From Sphingomonas lycopersici (GTDB lineage: Bacteria; Pseudomonadota; Alphaproteobacteria; Sphingomonadales; Sphingomonadaceae): a stretch of 64,000 nucleotides of DNA. The notes below the pieces were generated by a model that saw nothing but the letters and a program-made list of their open reading frames with translations, searched no databases and was not told the origin of the DNA. A program made the translations under genes and the position numbers. Position 1 is the stretch's first letter. Each line of letters starts with the position of its first letter. The DNA is taken from NCBI RefSeq assembly GCF_026130605.1, contig NZ_JANFAU010000003.1, positions 62,001-126,000 on the forward strand, read 5' to 3'. Positions 28,672-37,974 of this stretch are shown here, piece by piece.

Positions 28672-29966
28672 GCGATGTGTCTCCGGTCGTGAAATTGCGT
28701 GCGCGAAATCCAGCCTAGCAGCAGCCCGGCAGCGATCACACCGGTCGCGCCCGCAACAACGAAGGCGGGAAGATAGGTCCCGGTCGCCTCGCGGATCACC
28801 CCTGCACCGAACGCCGCGAGCGCCGCACCGAGCTGGTGCCCGGTCTGGATCCAGCCGAACACGATCGGCGCTTCCTGCTCGCCGAACGCATCATTGGCGA
28901 GCTTGACCGTCGGCGGGACGGTCGCGATCCAATCGAGCCCGTAGAAGATCGCGAAGATCGTCAGGCTCATCGTGTCGAAGTTGAGGAACGGCAGGGCAAC
29001 GAGCGACAGCCCGCGCAGCCCGTAATAGACCGCGAGCAGCTTGCGCGGATCATAGCGGTCGGTCAGCCAGCCCGAGGCGGTGGTGCCGACGAGATCGAAC
29101 AATCCCATCATCGACAGCAAGCCCGCCGCGGCGACCGGCGCGATGCCGTGATCGCCGCAAAAGGCGATCATATGCGTGCCGACCAGCCCGTTGGTGGTGA
29201 GCCCGCAAACGAAGAAGGTACCGAACAATAGCCAGAACACCGGCTTGCGCCCCGCGCGCAGCAGCACCGAGATCGCCAGCCCGGCGGTGCCCGCCTGTTT
29301 GAGCGGCGCGGGCGGCGCGCTCCCCGGCTCTTCGCCGAAGCGGCCGGTGCCGATGTCGCCGGGCCGTTCGGGCACCACCAGCGCGACGATCGGCACCAGC
29401 ACGAGGCAGGCAAGGCTCACCGCCATCACCACCGGGCGCCATGCGCCGCCGGTCGAGAGCCAGGCGAGGAGCGGCAGAAACACCAAGGCCCCGGTCGCGG
29501 TGCTCGCGCTGAGCAGCCCCATCACCAGCCCCTGCCGCGTCGCGAACCAGCGGTTGACGATCGCCGCGCCGAGCACCGAAGCGACCGCCCCGCTGCCGAT
29601 CCCGGAGATCACGCCCCAGCTCAGCACATAATGCCACGGCTCGCGCATCCACAGGCTGGCGAAGGTCGCGCCGGCCATCAGCATCAGCCCGCCGAGCATC
29701 GTCCGCCTGATCCCGAACGTCATCATCAGCGCCGCCGCGAACGGCCCGACCAGCCCATACAGGAAGATGCCGACCGCCGCGGCGAAGGAGATCGTCGCGC
29801 GGTCCCAGCCGAAATGCAGTTCGAGCGGCTGCATCAACACCCCGGGGGTCGCGCGGAGCCCCGCCGATACGAGCAGCGCGACGAACGTCGCCGCGACGAC
29901 CAGGAAGATATGAACCCGTCTCGGCACCAGCCCGGTGCGGTGGAGCATCCGGCTCATGCGCCGCAT
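28668..29966 (-). CDS. MFS transporter (monocarboxylate/OFA-like)
   Basis: A 432-residue major facilitator with 12 predicted TMs. The loop-2/3 region reads GPFAAALMMTFGIRRTMLGG and the repeat in the second half GWLTDRYDPRKLL. The MFS type is close to oxalate/formate antiporter or monocarboxylate carriers. It lies between a MarR regulator (13-base overlap) and a PEP mutase-like enzyme (4-base overlap), suggesting import of an organic acid that the enzyme acts on, under MarR control. Confidence 0.88.
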   Translation of the reverse strand: MRRMSRMLHRTGLVPRRVHIFLVVAATFVALLVSAGLRATPGVLMQPLELHFGWDRATISFAAAVGIFLYGLVGPFAAALMMTFGIRRTMLGGLMLMAGATFASLWMREPWHYVLSWGVISGIGSGAVASVLGAAIVNRWFATRQGLVMGLLSASTATGALVFLPLLAWLSTGGAWRPVVMAVSLACLVLVPIVALVVPERPGDIGTGRFGEEPGSAPPAPLKQAGTAGLAISVLLRAGRKPVFWLLFGTFFVCGLTTNGLVGTHMIAFCGDHGIAPVAAAGLLSMMGLFDLVGTTASGWLTDRYDPRKLLAVYYGLRGLSLVALPFLNFDTMSLTIFAIFYGLDWIATVPPTVKLANDAFGEQEAPIVFGWIQTGHQLGAALAAFGAGVIREATGTYLPAFVVAGATGVIAAGLLLGWISRTQFHDRRHIA

Positions 29967-30409
29967 TCCCGCGTCGCGGCGACGATCCGCGCCAGCGCCG
30001 CTTCCAGCTCCTGCCAGTCGTCGGCGCCGATCTGTTCGAGCATCGCGGTCTGCACTTTCGCCCAGCCTGCGGTGGCGTCGGCGATCGCCTGATGCCCGGC
30101 CGGGCTGAGCGTCGCGATCTTGGCGCGCCCCGCCCCCTCGGCGATCGTCACCCAGCCGTGCCGTTCGATCGGGCCGAGGGCGCGGTAGAGCGTGGTGCGT
30201 TCCATCACCAGCAATTCGGCGAGCCGGCTGAGCGGGAGCGGGCCGTGCCGCGCGAGGTGCCGCAGGATCGAGAATTGCGCGACCGACATCCCCGCCTCTT
30301 CCATCACCTCGTCATAGGCGCGGGTCACGGCTCGCGAGGCTTTGCGCAGCGCGGTACAGATACAGGGCAGCGCGGTCAGCGAGTCGGTGTCATGATGCAT
30401 ATGCATCAT
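29954..30409 (-). CDS. MarR family transcriptional regulator
   Basis: A 151-residue MarR protein with the winged helix at about residues 40-105 (MSVAQFSILRHLARHGPLPL, LAELLVMERTTLYRALGPIE, the wing GRAKIATLSPAG). It leads an operon with the MFS transporter and PEP mutase-like enzyme and most likely represses it. Its first six codons (MMHMHH) are themselves an 18-base perfect palindrome. Start choice between the ATGs at 30409, 30406 and 30400 is therefore unclear, and the first codons may be operator DNA. Confidence 0.88.
   Translation of the reverse strand: MMHMHHDTDSLTALPCICTALRKASRAVTRAYDEVMEEAGMSVAQFSILRHLARHGPLPLSRLAELLVMERTTLYRALGPIERHGWVTIAEGAGRAKIATLSPAGHQAIADATAGWAKVQTAMLEQIGADDWQELEAALARIVAATRECGA
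30392..30409. promoter_or_regulatory. perfect 18-base palindrome at MarR start, likely operator
   Basis: ATGATGCATATGCATCAT is self-complementary over its full length and coincides with codons 1-6 of the MarR gene. On the minus strand a consensus -35 TTGACA lies at 30436-30431 with a CTAGAT/TAGATG -10-like element right against the palindrome. A bound dimer would block the promoter, as in autoregulated MarR operons. Confidence 0.65.
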
Positions 30410-30487
30410 CTAGTGGGACGGGCATCTCGCTGTCAACGATCGGAACGGTGGCGTGCGCCCAGTCGTGCGGCTAGGCGGACGTAAATA

Positions 30488-31123
30488 ATGACGGAGTTTC
30501 AGTTGCGTATCATCCCGGCGATCCTGACGTTGCTGCTCGCCGCTCCGGCGGTTGCGGCGGAGCCCGAGCTGTCGCCGGAGGCGTTGCAGCGGACGATCGA
30601 ATGCCGTGGTGATCTCGCGACGCTCGGCGCTTTCGGCGAGGCATTGTTCAGCGACAAGCAGCGGCCGGCTTGGCTCAAGCCGGTGTCGGACAACGGGCAT
30701 CCGGGGATGCTCGGGCTGTGGACCTATCGCCTCGACCGGCCGATCGAGGTTTTCGGGCGCAGCGTCGATACGTTGTCGTTCCTCAAACAATGGGTGGTGG
30801 TGGAGCTGCCGCGCGAGGCGGCCGACGCGATCGTCCGCGATCAGAAGCTGGAACGCGCCCCGATCCGCATCACCGAGCAATATTATCGCTTCATCACCGA
30901 TGAAGAGGGGCCGATGCTCGGTGCCTTCGCCCCGACCGACAATTCGCTCGAATTGCTGTTCGGCGGCGAGGCCAAGCCCGACGCGACCAACACAACGCTG
31001 TTCGTCGGCTGCAATTATACGCCGGTCTCGAAGGCCGAATTCCTCGCGGTGGCGGCGCAGGCGGACGCGATCGTCGGCCGTAGCGCGAAGGCGTTGGACG
31101 AAACGCTGAAGAAGCCGCAGTAA
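30488..31123 (+). CDS. secreted protein of unknown function
   Basis: A 211-residue protein with a clear signal peptide (about residues 1-23: RIIPAILTLLLAAPAVAAEPE). No known domain is recognised. The mature part is mixed alpha/beta with a cysteine pair (IECRGD near residue 38 and VGCNYTP near 174) that could form a disulfide. It sits alone on the plus strand, 78 bases from the divergent MarR start. The ribosome-binding site is weak. Its 3' end is 3 bases from the convergent YciB-like gene. Confidence 0.7.
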   Translation: MTEFQLRIIPAILTLLLAAPAVAAEPELSPEALQRTIECRGDLATLGAFGEALFSDKQRPAWLKPVSDNGHPGMLGLWTYRLDRPIEVFGRSVDTLSFLKQWVVVELPREAADAIVRDQKLERAPIRITEQYYRFITDEEGPMLGAFAPTDNSLELLFGGEAKPDATNTTLFVGCNYTPVSKAEFLAVAAQADAIVGRSAKALDETLKKPQ

Positions 31124-31126
31124 AGC

Positions 31127-31684
31127 TCAGGCGGCGGCGCGCACCCGGCGCCGTCCGATGATGCGCAACGTGGCGAAATGCACCGCGAACAGCACGACTT
31201 TCGACGCGGTGGGAAAGATCGCGAGGAACGTCAGCCACCATTGCGGGAAGGCGATCGCGATCACGAGGTTGGCGATCCCGGTGACGAACATCAGCCCGGC
31301 CCAGACATAGCCAAATGCGGTCATCAGATCGCCGATCACCGCGAATTCCTCGGGGATGACATAGCGGTTCAGCCAGCCGGGGCGGAGCATCGCGCATCCC
31401 ACCACCCAATAGATGATCGAGGGCTTGGCCATCACGAAGCGCGGGTCGTGCGTCAGCAAAGTCGCGCCTGCGGACACGACCACCAGCGCGAGGCTGAGCC
31501 ATTGCATCGCCGGCACCGGCTTGCCCCGCACGATATCGCTGACGACCATTCCCACCGCGATCGTCGCCCCGCATATCGTCGCGACCAACACGCTGGCATG
31601 AAGCGCCATCAGCACCGCAAAGATGATCACCCCGAGCGAATCGAGCAGCAGCGGACCGGCGGCGAATTTCAATTGGCGGAGCAT
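31127..31684 (-). CDS. yciB: YciB/intracellular septation protein A-like membrane protein
   Basis: A 185-residue inner-membrane protein with five to six TMs. The pattern ATLLTHDPRFVMAKPSIIYW corresponds to the FFHN..FIKWK.T motif of YciB (IspZ), and the late FPQWWLTFLAIFPT to FWLPQNIWVNFKVFG. YciB influences envelope integrity and division. The start at 31684 gives the usual family length; an in-frame ATG at 31750 would add a non-hydrophobic tail overlapping the operator-like repeat. It is divergent from the biotin operon. Confidence 0.78.
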   Translation of the reverse strand: MLRQLKFAAGPLLLDSLGVIIFAVLMALHASVLVATICGATIAVGMVVSDIVRGKPVPAMQWLSLALVVVSAGATLLTHDPRFVMAKPSIIYWVVGCAMLRPGWLNRYVIPEEFAVIGDLMTAFGYVWAGLMFVTGIANLVIAIAFPQWWLTFLAIFPTASKVVLFAVHFATLRIIGRRRVRAAA

Positions 31685-31751
31685 CTCGGGACCCTTGATA
31701 TTATCACTGTTAACATCGATCTGGCACGCCTCGCGAAGCGCGTCAATCAAA

Positions 31752-31770
31752 AAGTTTACACCGTAAACTT
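31752..31770. promoter_or_regulatory. perfect inverted repeat upstream of bioF, TetR-type operator candidate
   Basis: AAGTTTAC-ACC-GTAAACTT has perfect 8-base arms and a 3-base spacer, typical of TetR-family operators. It lies between the divergent yciB-like gene and bioF. It resembles neither a BioR site (TTATnnATAA) nor a BirA box in the usual orientation (TGTAAAC...GTTTACA). Confidence 0.55.
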
Positions 31771-31835
31771 AGGCTCCCGGTTTTCGTACATTGGATGAGG
31801 TGCGCCGCGGCCGCAATGCGCTATAGCGCGCGCTC

Positions 31836-32960
31836 ATGAGTCTCCTCGCCGCCCAGCAACGCGATCTCAGCGCCCTCGCCGACCGCACGCGGTTGCGGCA
31901 TTTGCAGCCCCGCACCGGGCGCGATTTCTCGTCCAACGACTATCTCGGGCTGGCCGATGCGCCGCGGCTGCGCGCCGGGGTGGCGGCGGCGCTGGCACGG
32001 GGCGTGCCAGTCGGTTCGGGCGGCTCGCGGCTGCTGCGCGGCAATGATGCCGAGCACGAGGCGCTCGAGGCGGAGGCGGCGGCGTTCTTCGGCAGCGAAT
32101 CGGCCTTGTTCTTCTCAAGCGGCTACACCGCCAACGCCGCATTGCTCTCGACGCTGCCGCAGCGCGGCGACCTGATCGTCCACGATGATCTGGTCCATGC
32201 CAGCGCGCATGAGGGGATGCGGCTCGCCCGCGCCGAGCGTGTCGCGGCGGCGCATAACGATGCGGGCGCGTTCGACGAGGCGATCCGCCGCTGGCGCGCC
32301 GCGGGTGGCATCGGGCGGCCGTGGATCGCGGTCGAAAGCCTGTACAGCATGGACGGCGACCTTGCTCCGCTCGACGATCTCGCCGCGATCGCCGCGCAGC
32401 ACGAGGCGATTTTGCTGATCGACGAGGCACATGCCACGGGGGTGTTCGGCGATCGCGGCCGCGGGCTCGCCGCACCGCTCGAAGGGCGTGAAGACGTCGT
32501 CACCCTGCGCACCTGCGGCAAGGCACTGGGGTGCGAGGGCGCGCTGATCTGCGGCCCGCGCGTGGTGCGCGATTTCCTGATCAATCGCGGGCGCGGCTTC
32601 ATCTTCTCGACCGCCCCTTCGCCGCTGATCGCCGCCGCGGTGCGCGAGAGCCTGAACATCCTCGCCGACGAGCCCGAACGCCGCACGCGGCTCGCCGCGC
32701 TGATCGCCTTTGCCGAGCGCACCTTGGCCGATTGCGGCGTGGCGCCGACCGGATCGCAGATCCTGCCGTTGGTGATTGGCGAGGACGCCCCGGCGATGGC
32801 GCTGGCGGCGGGGGTGCAGGCGGCGGGCTTCGACGTGCGCGGTATCCGTCCCCCCACCGTCCCGGCCGGCACCGCGCGGCTGCGCATCTCGATCACCCTC
32901 AACGTCGCCGAGGCCGACATCGTCGCACTCGCCGATACGATCAGGACATGCCGCTCATGA
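31836..32960 (+). CDS. bioF: 8-amino-7-oxononanoate synthase
   Basis: Catalyses the PLP-dependent condensation of pimeloyl-ACP/CoA with alanine in biotin synthesis. It is 374 residues, close to E. coli BioF. Visible motifs are [20 protein letters not shown], the [11 protein letters not shown] metal/PLP loop and the PLP lysine Lys229 in [12 protein letters not shown]. The start at 31836 has no evident Shine-Dalgarno; a GCGCTATAGCGC palindrome precedes it. The stop overlaps the bioD ATG (ATGA), giving a translationally coupled bioF-bioD-bioA operon. bioB and bioC are not in the window. Confidence 0.95.
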   Translation: MSLLAAQQRDLSALADRTRLRHLQPRTGRDFSSNDYLGLADAPRLRAGVAAALARGVPVGSGGSRLLRGNDAEHEALEAEAAAFFGSESALFFSSGYTANAALLSTLPQRGDLIVHDDLVHASAHEGMRLARAERVAAAHNDAGAFDEAIRRWRAAGGIGRPWIAVESLYSMDGDLAPLDDLAAIAAQHEAILLIDEAHATGVFGDRGRGLAAPLEGREDVVTLRTCGKALGCEGALICGPRVVRDFLINRGRGFIFSTAPSPLIAAAVRESLNILADEPERRTRLAALIAFAERTLADCGVAPTGSQILPLVIGEDAPAMALAAGVQAAGFDVRGIRPPTVPAGTARLRISITLNVAEADIVALADTIRTCRS

Positions 32961-33586
32961 CCCATCCTCGGATCGTCGTCACCGGCACCGACACCGATGT
33001 CGGCAAGACGATCTTCTCCGCCGCTTTGGCGGGGGCGCTCGGGGCTTATTATTGGAAACCGGTGCAGGCCGGGGTCGATCCCGAAGGCGATATCGAGCGC
33101 GCCGCGGCACTCGCCGGCCTGCCGCCCGACCGCGCTCTGCCCGAGGCCTATCGCCTGACCACGCCATGCTCGCCGCACCGCGCGGCGGAGATCGACGGGG
33201 TGACGATCGAACTGGCGCGGCTCGCTGTTCCCGAAGTGGCGGGGCCGCTGGTGATCGAGGGCGCCGGCGGGGTGATGGTGCCGGTGTCGCGCACCTTGCT
33301 GTTCGCCGATCTGTTCGCGCATTGGCGCGCGCCGGTGGTGATCGTCGCGCGGACCGCGCTCGGCACGATCAACCACAGCTTGCTGTCGATCGAGGCGCTG
33401 CGCCGGCGCGACGTGCCGATCCTCGGCATCGCCTTCATCGGCGACCCGCAGCCCGACAGCGAGGAGACGATCGCCAGCATCGGCCAGGTCAAGCGACTCG
33501 GCCGGCTGCCGCTGCTCGATCCGCTCGACCGTGACACGCTGGCGGCGGCCTTCGCCGCGCATTTCGATCCGAGGGATTTCCGATGA
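32957..33586 (+). CDS. bioD: dethiobiotin synthetase
   Basis: ATP-dependent ring-closing enzyme converting 7,8-diaminopelargonate plus CO2 to dethiobiotin. It is 209 residues from the ATG at 32957, which overlaps the bioF stop; an in-frame ATG at 32948 is the alternative. The P-loop GTDTDVGKT is at residues 9-17, followed by YWKPVQAG (KPVxxG motif) and [11 protein letters not shown]. It overlaps bioA by 4 bases. Confidence 0.95.
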   Translation: MTHPRIVVTGTDTDVGKTIFSAALAGALGAYYWKPVQAGVDPEGDIERAAALAGLPPDRALPEAYRLTTPCSPHRAAEIDGVTIELARLAVPEVAGPLVIEGAGGVMVPVSRTLLFADLFAHWRAPVVIVARTALGTINHSLLSIEALRRRDVPILGIAFIGDPQPDSEETIASIGQVKRLGRLPLLDPLDRDTLAAAFAAHFDPRDFR

Positions 33587-34836
33587 CGCGCTCGCCGATC
33601 TGGCACCCCTTCACCCAGCACGGCCTGAACGAGCCGATTCCCCTCGTCACCCATGCCGAGGGGGCCGCGCTCTACACCGCCGACGGGCGGCGCATCGTCG
33701 ACGGCATCTCCTCCTGGTGGGTGACGACGCACGGCCATTGCCATCCGCGCATCATGGCCGCGATCGCCGAGCAGACGACGAAGCTCGACCAGATCATCTT
33801 CGCCGGCTGGACCCACGAGCCCGCGGAGACGCTCGCGCGCGGGCTCACCGCGATCATGCCGCCCTCGCTCGGCTATGTATTCTTCTCCGACTCGGGTTCG
33901 ACCAGCGTCGAGGTCGCGCTCAAGATGGCGCTCGGCTATTGGGCCAATCGCGGCACGGCGCGGCACCGCATCCTGGTGATGGAGCATAGCTATCACGGCG
34001 ATACGATCGGCGCGATGTCGGTCGGCGAGCGCGGGGTGTTCAACGCGCCTTATACGCCATTGCTGTTCGACGTCGGCACGCTCCCCTTTCCCACCGCCGG
34101 CAACGAACAGGCGACGCTCGACGCGCTCGAGGCGGCGTGCCGCGAGGCACCCGCCGCGCTGATCGTCGAGCCTTTGGTGCTCGGCGCGGGCGGGATGCTG
34201 ATCTACCCGCCGTGGGTGCTGGCGGAGATGCGCGCGATCTGCGCGCGACACGACGTGCTGTTCATCGCCGACGAGGTGATGACCGGCTGGGGCCGCACCG
34301 GTACGTTGCTGGCATGCGAACAGGCCGGGGTGGTGCCCGATATCCTGTGCCTCTCAAAGGGGCTGACCGGCGGGGCGATCCCGCTCGCGGTGACGCTGGC
34401 GAGCGCGGCGATCTACGAGGCGCATCTCTCACCCGATCGCGCGCGGATGTTCTTCCATTCGTCGAGCTACACCGCCAATCCGATCGCCTGCGCGGCGGCC
34501 AATGCCAATCTCGCGGTCTGGCGCGACGAGCCGGTGACGGCGCGGATCGCCGATCTCGCGGCGCGGCAGGCGCAACGGCTGGCGCGGCTCACCCCGCTGC
34601 CCGGGGTGGCCAACCCGCGGTCGATCGGGACGATCGCGGCGGTCGATCTCGTCGATCCGGCGGGCGGCGGCTATCTCTCCAACCTCGCCCCGCGGCTCCT
34701 CGCGCATTTCCGCGAGCGCGACCTGCTGCTCCGCCCGCTCGGCAATACCGTCTATGTCATGCCGCCTTATTGCATCGGCGACGACGATCTCGATCGCGCT
34801 TATGATGCGATTGCCGAGGCGATCTCTGCGCTTTGA
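33583..34836 (+). CDS. bioA: adenosylmethionine-8-amino-7-oxononanoate aminotransferase
   Basis: PLP enzyme transferring the amino group of S-adenosylmethionine to 8-amino-7-oxononanoate. It has 417 residues, with the BioA-typical N terminus IWHPFTQHG. Other motifs are [60 protein letters not shown] and the PLP lysine Lys259 in CLSKGLTGG. The ATG overlaps the bioD stop (ATGA). It ends one base before the stop of the convergent channel gene. Confidence 0.96.
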   Translation: MTRSPIWHPFTQHGLNEPIPLVTHAEGAALYTADGRRIVDGISSWWVTTHGHCHPRIMAAIAEQTTKLDQIIFAGWTHEPAETLARGLTAIMPPSLGYVFFSDSGSTSVEVALKMALGYWANRGTARHRILVMEHSYHGDTIGAMSVGERGVFNAPYTPLLFDVGTLPFPTAGNEQATLDALEAACREAPAALIVEPLVLGAGGMLIYPPWVLAEMRAICARHDVLFIADEVMTGWGRTGTLLACEQAGVVPDILCLSKGLTGGAIPLAVTLASAAIYEAHLSPDRARMFFHSSSYTANPIACAAANANLAVWRDEPVTARIADLAARQAQRLARLTPLPGVANPRSIGTIAAVDLVDPAGGGYLSNLAPRLLAHFRERDLLLRPLGNTVYVMPPYCIGDDDLDRAYDAIAEAISAL

Positions 34837-35556
34837 TCACGCATCCGGGGTGCGCCGGCTATGTTCGAGTTGGAGCGCCACGATCCGCGCGAGCAATGTC
34901 GCGGGAAACAATTGCCCGATCACCGCCTCCAGATTGGCGAGGCTGCGCGCCAGCGGCAGCACCGGCACGATATCGCCATAACCGGTGGTGGTGAGCGTCG
35001 CGAGGCTGAAATAGGTCAGCACCGCGGTCCGCTCCCCCTGCCCCAGCGCGAGCGGGGTCGCAGTGGTCGAGACCAATGCGCCCGGCGAGTGGGTGAGGAT
35101 CGCATTGAAGGCGATCGCGAACAGCGCGGCGATGTTGAGATAGATCAGCACGGCGCCCTGGATGCGATGGACGGTCACCCGCCCGGGCCCGAAGACGTGC
35201 CGCGCGACCAGCGCCGTCACCGCCGCGTTGAAGCAGAAGGCGGCGACCTCGATCACCCCGTGCTGGAAGCCGGGGCTGGCATCGATCCCGATATCGAGCA
35301 GCAATCGCCGCGCGACGAGCGGCCCGAACAGCGGCGCCGCCAGCGAAAGCAGGAGCAACAACTGGAGCAGCCGATGTCGCGTCAGCACGGTGACGCAGAC
35401 CAGAGCGAATCCCAGCCGGCACCCGTCGAGCAACAGATGCGCGCCGGCATATTGCGTGTTGAGCGGTACCGCGACGAACAGCGTCAGCACCTGCAACCCG
35501 AGCAGGGCGCTGAGCCCCCAGTCGATCCGATAATGCCGGATGCGATAGGTTCGCAT
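34837..35556 (-). CDS. two-pore-type ion channel family protein (K+ channel-like)
   Basis: A 239-residue membrane protein with four N-terminal TMs, then a pore module. This has a TM at about residues 140-160, a pore loop with the selectivity filter TTTGYGDIVP and a final TM (LANLEAVIGQLFPATLLARIVAL). TTTGYGD is the canonical potassium filter. There is no cytosolic RCK domain, so gating is unclear. It is tail to tail with bioA, and its start at 35556 is 16 bases from the nitrilase stop. Confidence 0.85.
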   Translation of the reverse strand: MRTYRIRHYRIDWGLSALLGLQVLTLFVAVPLNTQYAGAHLLLDGCRLGFALVCVTVLTRHRLLQLLLLLSLAAPLFGPLVARRLLLDIGIDASPGFQHGVIEVAAFCFNAAVTALVARHVFGPGRVTVHRIQGAVLIYLNIAALFAIAFNAILTHSPGALVSTTATPLALGQGERTAVLTYFSLATLTTTGYGDIVPVLPLARSLANLEAVIGQLFPATLLARIVALQLEHSRRTPDA

Positions 35557-35572
35557 GCGCTATCTTCCCGCC

Positions 35573-36496
35573 TCAGCGCGTGAAGCGCACCGCCGCCCGC
35601 GCGCGCTCGTCCACGGTCAGCGAGAAAACGTCCGGGCGGGCATAATGGCCCACGACATCGAAATCGTAGCGCCCGCGCACGATCGCGCCGGTGTCGATCG
35701 TCGCGGCGACCAGCCCGGTCTCGTTGTAGAGCGGGCCGGCGAGCATTTCGCCCAGCGGATCGGCGATCAGGCTGCCGCCGCGGATCAGCGGGCGATCGGC
35801 GTCCCAGCCGGGCAGATCGAGGCCGAGCGTCGCGGGCGACGGCTGCACCTGGCACGCGCTGACCACGAAGCAGCGCCCCTCATGCGCGATATGCCGCATC
35901 GAACATTGCCAGATCTCGCGCTCGTCGACCGTCGGCGCGGCCCATATGTCGATGCCCTTGGCGTACATCGCCAGCCGCAATTGCGGCATATGGTTTTCCC
36001 AGCAGATCGCGGTGCCGACCCGCCCCGCGCCGGTCTCCACCACCGGCAGCGTCGAGCCGTCGCCCTGCCCCCAGATCAGCCGCTCGGTCCCGGTCGGCAT
36101 CAATTTGCGGTGTTTGGCGACCAGCCCCTCGGCCGGGGTGAAGAACAAGGCGGTGCAGTAAAGCGTCCCGCCGTCGCGCTCGATCACCCCGACGACAAGG
36201 CTCGCGCCGGTGCGCTGCGACAGCGCCGTCAGTTCGGCGGTCTCCGGCCCCGGCAGGTCGATCGCCTTGGCGTGATAGCGCGCGAACGCCTCGCGCCCCT
36301 CGGGCAGGCGATAGCCGAGCCGCGTGCCGAACCATTCGCCCTTGGGATAGCCCCCGAGCACGGCTTCGGGCAGCACGACGAGATCGGCGCCCGCATCGGC
36401 GATCGCCCCCTCGAACGACAGGATCTGCGCCAGCGTCGCCTCGGTGCCGTCGGGCGACGCACCGATCTGCAGCGCGGCGATCGTTTTCTGGCTCAT
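35573..36496 (-). CDS. nitrilase family carbon-nitrogen hydrolase
   Basis: A 307-residue member of the nitrilase superfamily with the catalytic triad Glu44 (LPEAVLGG), Lys131 ([12 protein letters not shown]) and Cys165 ([11 protein letters not shown]). The [15 protein letters not shown] and KLMPTGTER stretches are typical of branch-1 nitrilases, which turn nitriles into carboxylates and ammonia. It overlaps the upstream MHS transporter by 4 bases (ATGA), so transporter and hydrolase may share a substrate. Chain-length or aryl preference cannot be read from the sequence. Confidence 0.9.
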   Translation of the reverse strand: MSQKTIAALQIGASPDGTEATLAQILSFEGAIADAGADLVVLPEAVLGGYPKGEWFGTRLGYRLPEGREAFARYHAKAIDLPGPETAELTALSQRTGASLVVGVIERDGGTLYCTALFFTPAEGLVAKHRKLMPTGTERLIWGQGDGSTLPVVETGAGRVGTAICWENHMPQLRLAMYAKGIDIWAAPTVDEREIWQCSMRHIAHEGRCFVVSACQVQPSPATLGLDLPGWDADRPLIRGGSLIADPLGEMLAGPLYNETGLVAATIDTGAIVRGRYDFDVVGHYARPDVFSLTVDERARAAVRFTR

Positions 36497-37827
36497 TCAC
36501 CCTTCCCTTCGGCCTCGGCATATTCCACCGCCAGCGTGCCACTGTGATGCGTCTCGCGCATCCGCAGATAGACGATCAGCGACAGGCCGATCATCGCGGT
36601 GACATACCAATAGAAGCCCTTCTCGAACCCGGCACGCTTGAACCACAAGGCGACATATTCCGCGGTCCCGCCGAACAATGTGTTGGCCAATGCATAAGGC
36701 AGCGCGACGCCGAGCGTGCGGATATCGGCCGGGAACAGCTCCGCCTTCACGACCGCGTTGATCGAGGTATAGCCGGTCACCGCCACCAGCGCGGCGAGCA
36801 CCAGCAGGAAGGCGTTGAACGAATTCGATACCGTCTCCAGCGCGGTGAACAATGGCACCGTGCCCAATACCCCGGCGATGCCGAAGGCGATCATCAGCGG
36901 CTTGCGCCCGATCCGATCGGACAATGCCCCCGCGAGCGGCTGGAGCAGCATGTAGATGAACAGCGCCGCAGTCATCACCCGCGAGGCGGTCTGCACCGAA
37001 AAGCCCGAGGTGTTGACGAGGAATTTCTGGAGGTAGACGCTATAGGTGTAGAAAGCGAGCGTCCCCCCCGCGGTGAGCGCCATCACCAGCAGCACCTCGC
37101 GCGGATGATCGCGCATCAATTTGAGGCTGCTGATCCGCTCGGCGCGGCTTTCCTCGACCCGGCGGAACGAGTCGGTCTCGTCCATCCCGCGCCGCAGGTA
37201 GAAGACCGCGAAGGCCAGCATTCCGCCGATCGCGAACGGAATGCGCCAGCCCCACAGATGGAGTTCCGCCTCGCTCAACACGCCCTGGAGGATGAGGAGC
37301 ACGCATAGCGCGACCAATTGCCCCGCGATCAGCGTGACATATTGGAAGCTGGAGAAGAATCCGCGATGCTTCTTCCCCGCCACCTCGCTGAGATAGACCG
37401 CGCTGGCGCCATATTCGCCGCCGACCGACAGCCCCTGCATCAGCCGCGCGGCGAGCAGCACGATCGGCGCCATCACGCCGATCGTCGCGAACGACGGGGT
37501 CAGCGCGATCAGCAGCGACCCGGCGCACATCAGGGTCACCGACAGCGTCAGCGCGGCGCGGCGCCCGTGGCGGTCGGCGTAGAGCCCCATCAGCCACGCG
37601 CCGATCGGCCGCATCAGGAAGCCGACCGCGAAGATCGCCGCGGCGTTGAGCAATTGCGAGGTGCGGTCGCTCGCCGGGAAAAAGGCCGGCGCGAAATAGA
37701 GCGTGAACGCCGAATAGACGTACCAGTCGTACCATTCGACCAGATTGCCCGCCGATCCGCCCAAGATCGACCACAGACGCCCCTGTTGCTGGCGGGGTGC
37801 CGTTCGGGCGCCGGCGGTTTGATGCAT
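36493..37827 (-). CDS. MHS family MFS transporter (KgtP/ProP-like)
   Basis: A 444-residue proton-coupled symporter of the metabolite:H+ symporter family. Hallmarks are [25 protein letters not shown] in TM1, [28 protein letters not shown] and [13 protein letters not shown]. The family includes alpha-ketoglutarate, proline/betaine and aromatic acid carriers. The start at 37827 precedes a basic N terminus; the longer reading from 37896 is less likely. It is the first gene of an operon with the nitrilase. Confidence 0.9.
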   Translation of the reverse strand: MHQTAGARTAPRQQQGRLWSILGGSAGNLVEWYDWYVYSAFTLYFAPAFFPASDRTSQLLNAAAIFAVGFLMRPIGAWLMGLYADRHGRRAALTLSVTLMCAGSLLIALTPSFATIGVMAPIVLLAARLMQGLSVGGEYGASAVYLSEVAGKKHRGFFSSFQYVTLIAGQLVALCVLLILQGVLSEAELHLWGWRIPFAIGGMLAFAVFYLRRGMDETDSFRRVEESRAERISSLKLMRDHPREVLLVMALTAGGTLAFYTYSVYLQKFLVNTSGFSVQTASRVMTAALFIYMLLQPLAGALSDRIGRKPLMIAFGIAGVLGTVPLFTALETVSNSFNAFLLVLAALVAVTGYTSINAVVKAELFPADIRTLGVALPYALANTLFGGTAEYVALWFKRAGFEKGFYWYVTAMIGLSLIVYLRMRETHHSGTLAVEYAEAEGKGE

Positions 37828-37916
37828 CAGGGCGGTCTTTCTGGCTGGACGTGGCGATATCGCCCGCCAGCAACACCGTTTCGGCGCCGGGATCAACGGT
37901 TATGCGGCCTAATAGC

Positions 37917-37949
37917 GAAAAGCCCCGCGCGGCGCGTGCCGCACGGGGC
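37917..37949 (-). terminator. Rho-independent terminator after the TonB receptor
   Basis: Read on the minus strand, a 12-base-pair GC stem (one G-U pair) with a GCGT-size loop is followed by TTTT. It lies about 26 bases downstream of the receptor stop at 37975 and upstream of the MHS transporter start, so it separates the two minus-strand units. Confidence 0.7.
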
Positions 37950-37974
37950 CTTCCGTCGCGCCGAAGCGTAACGA

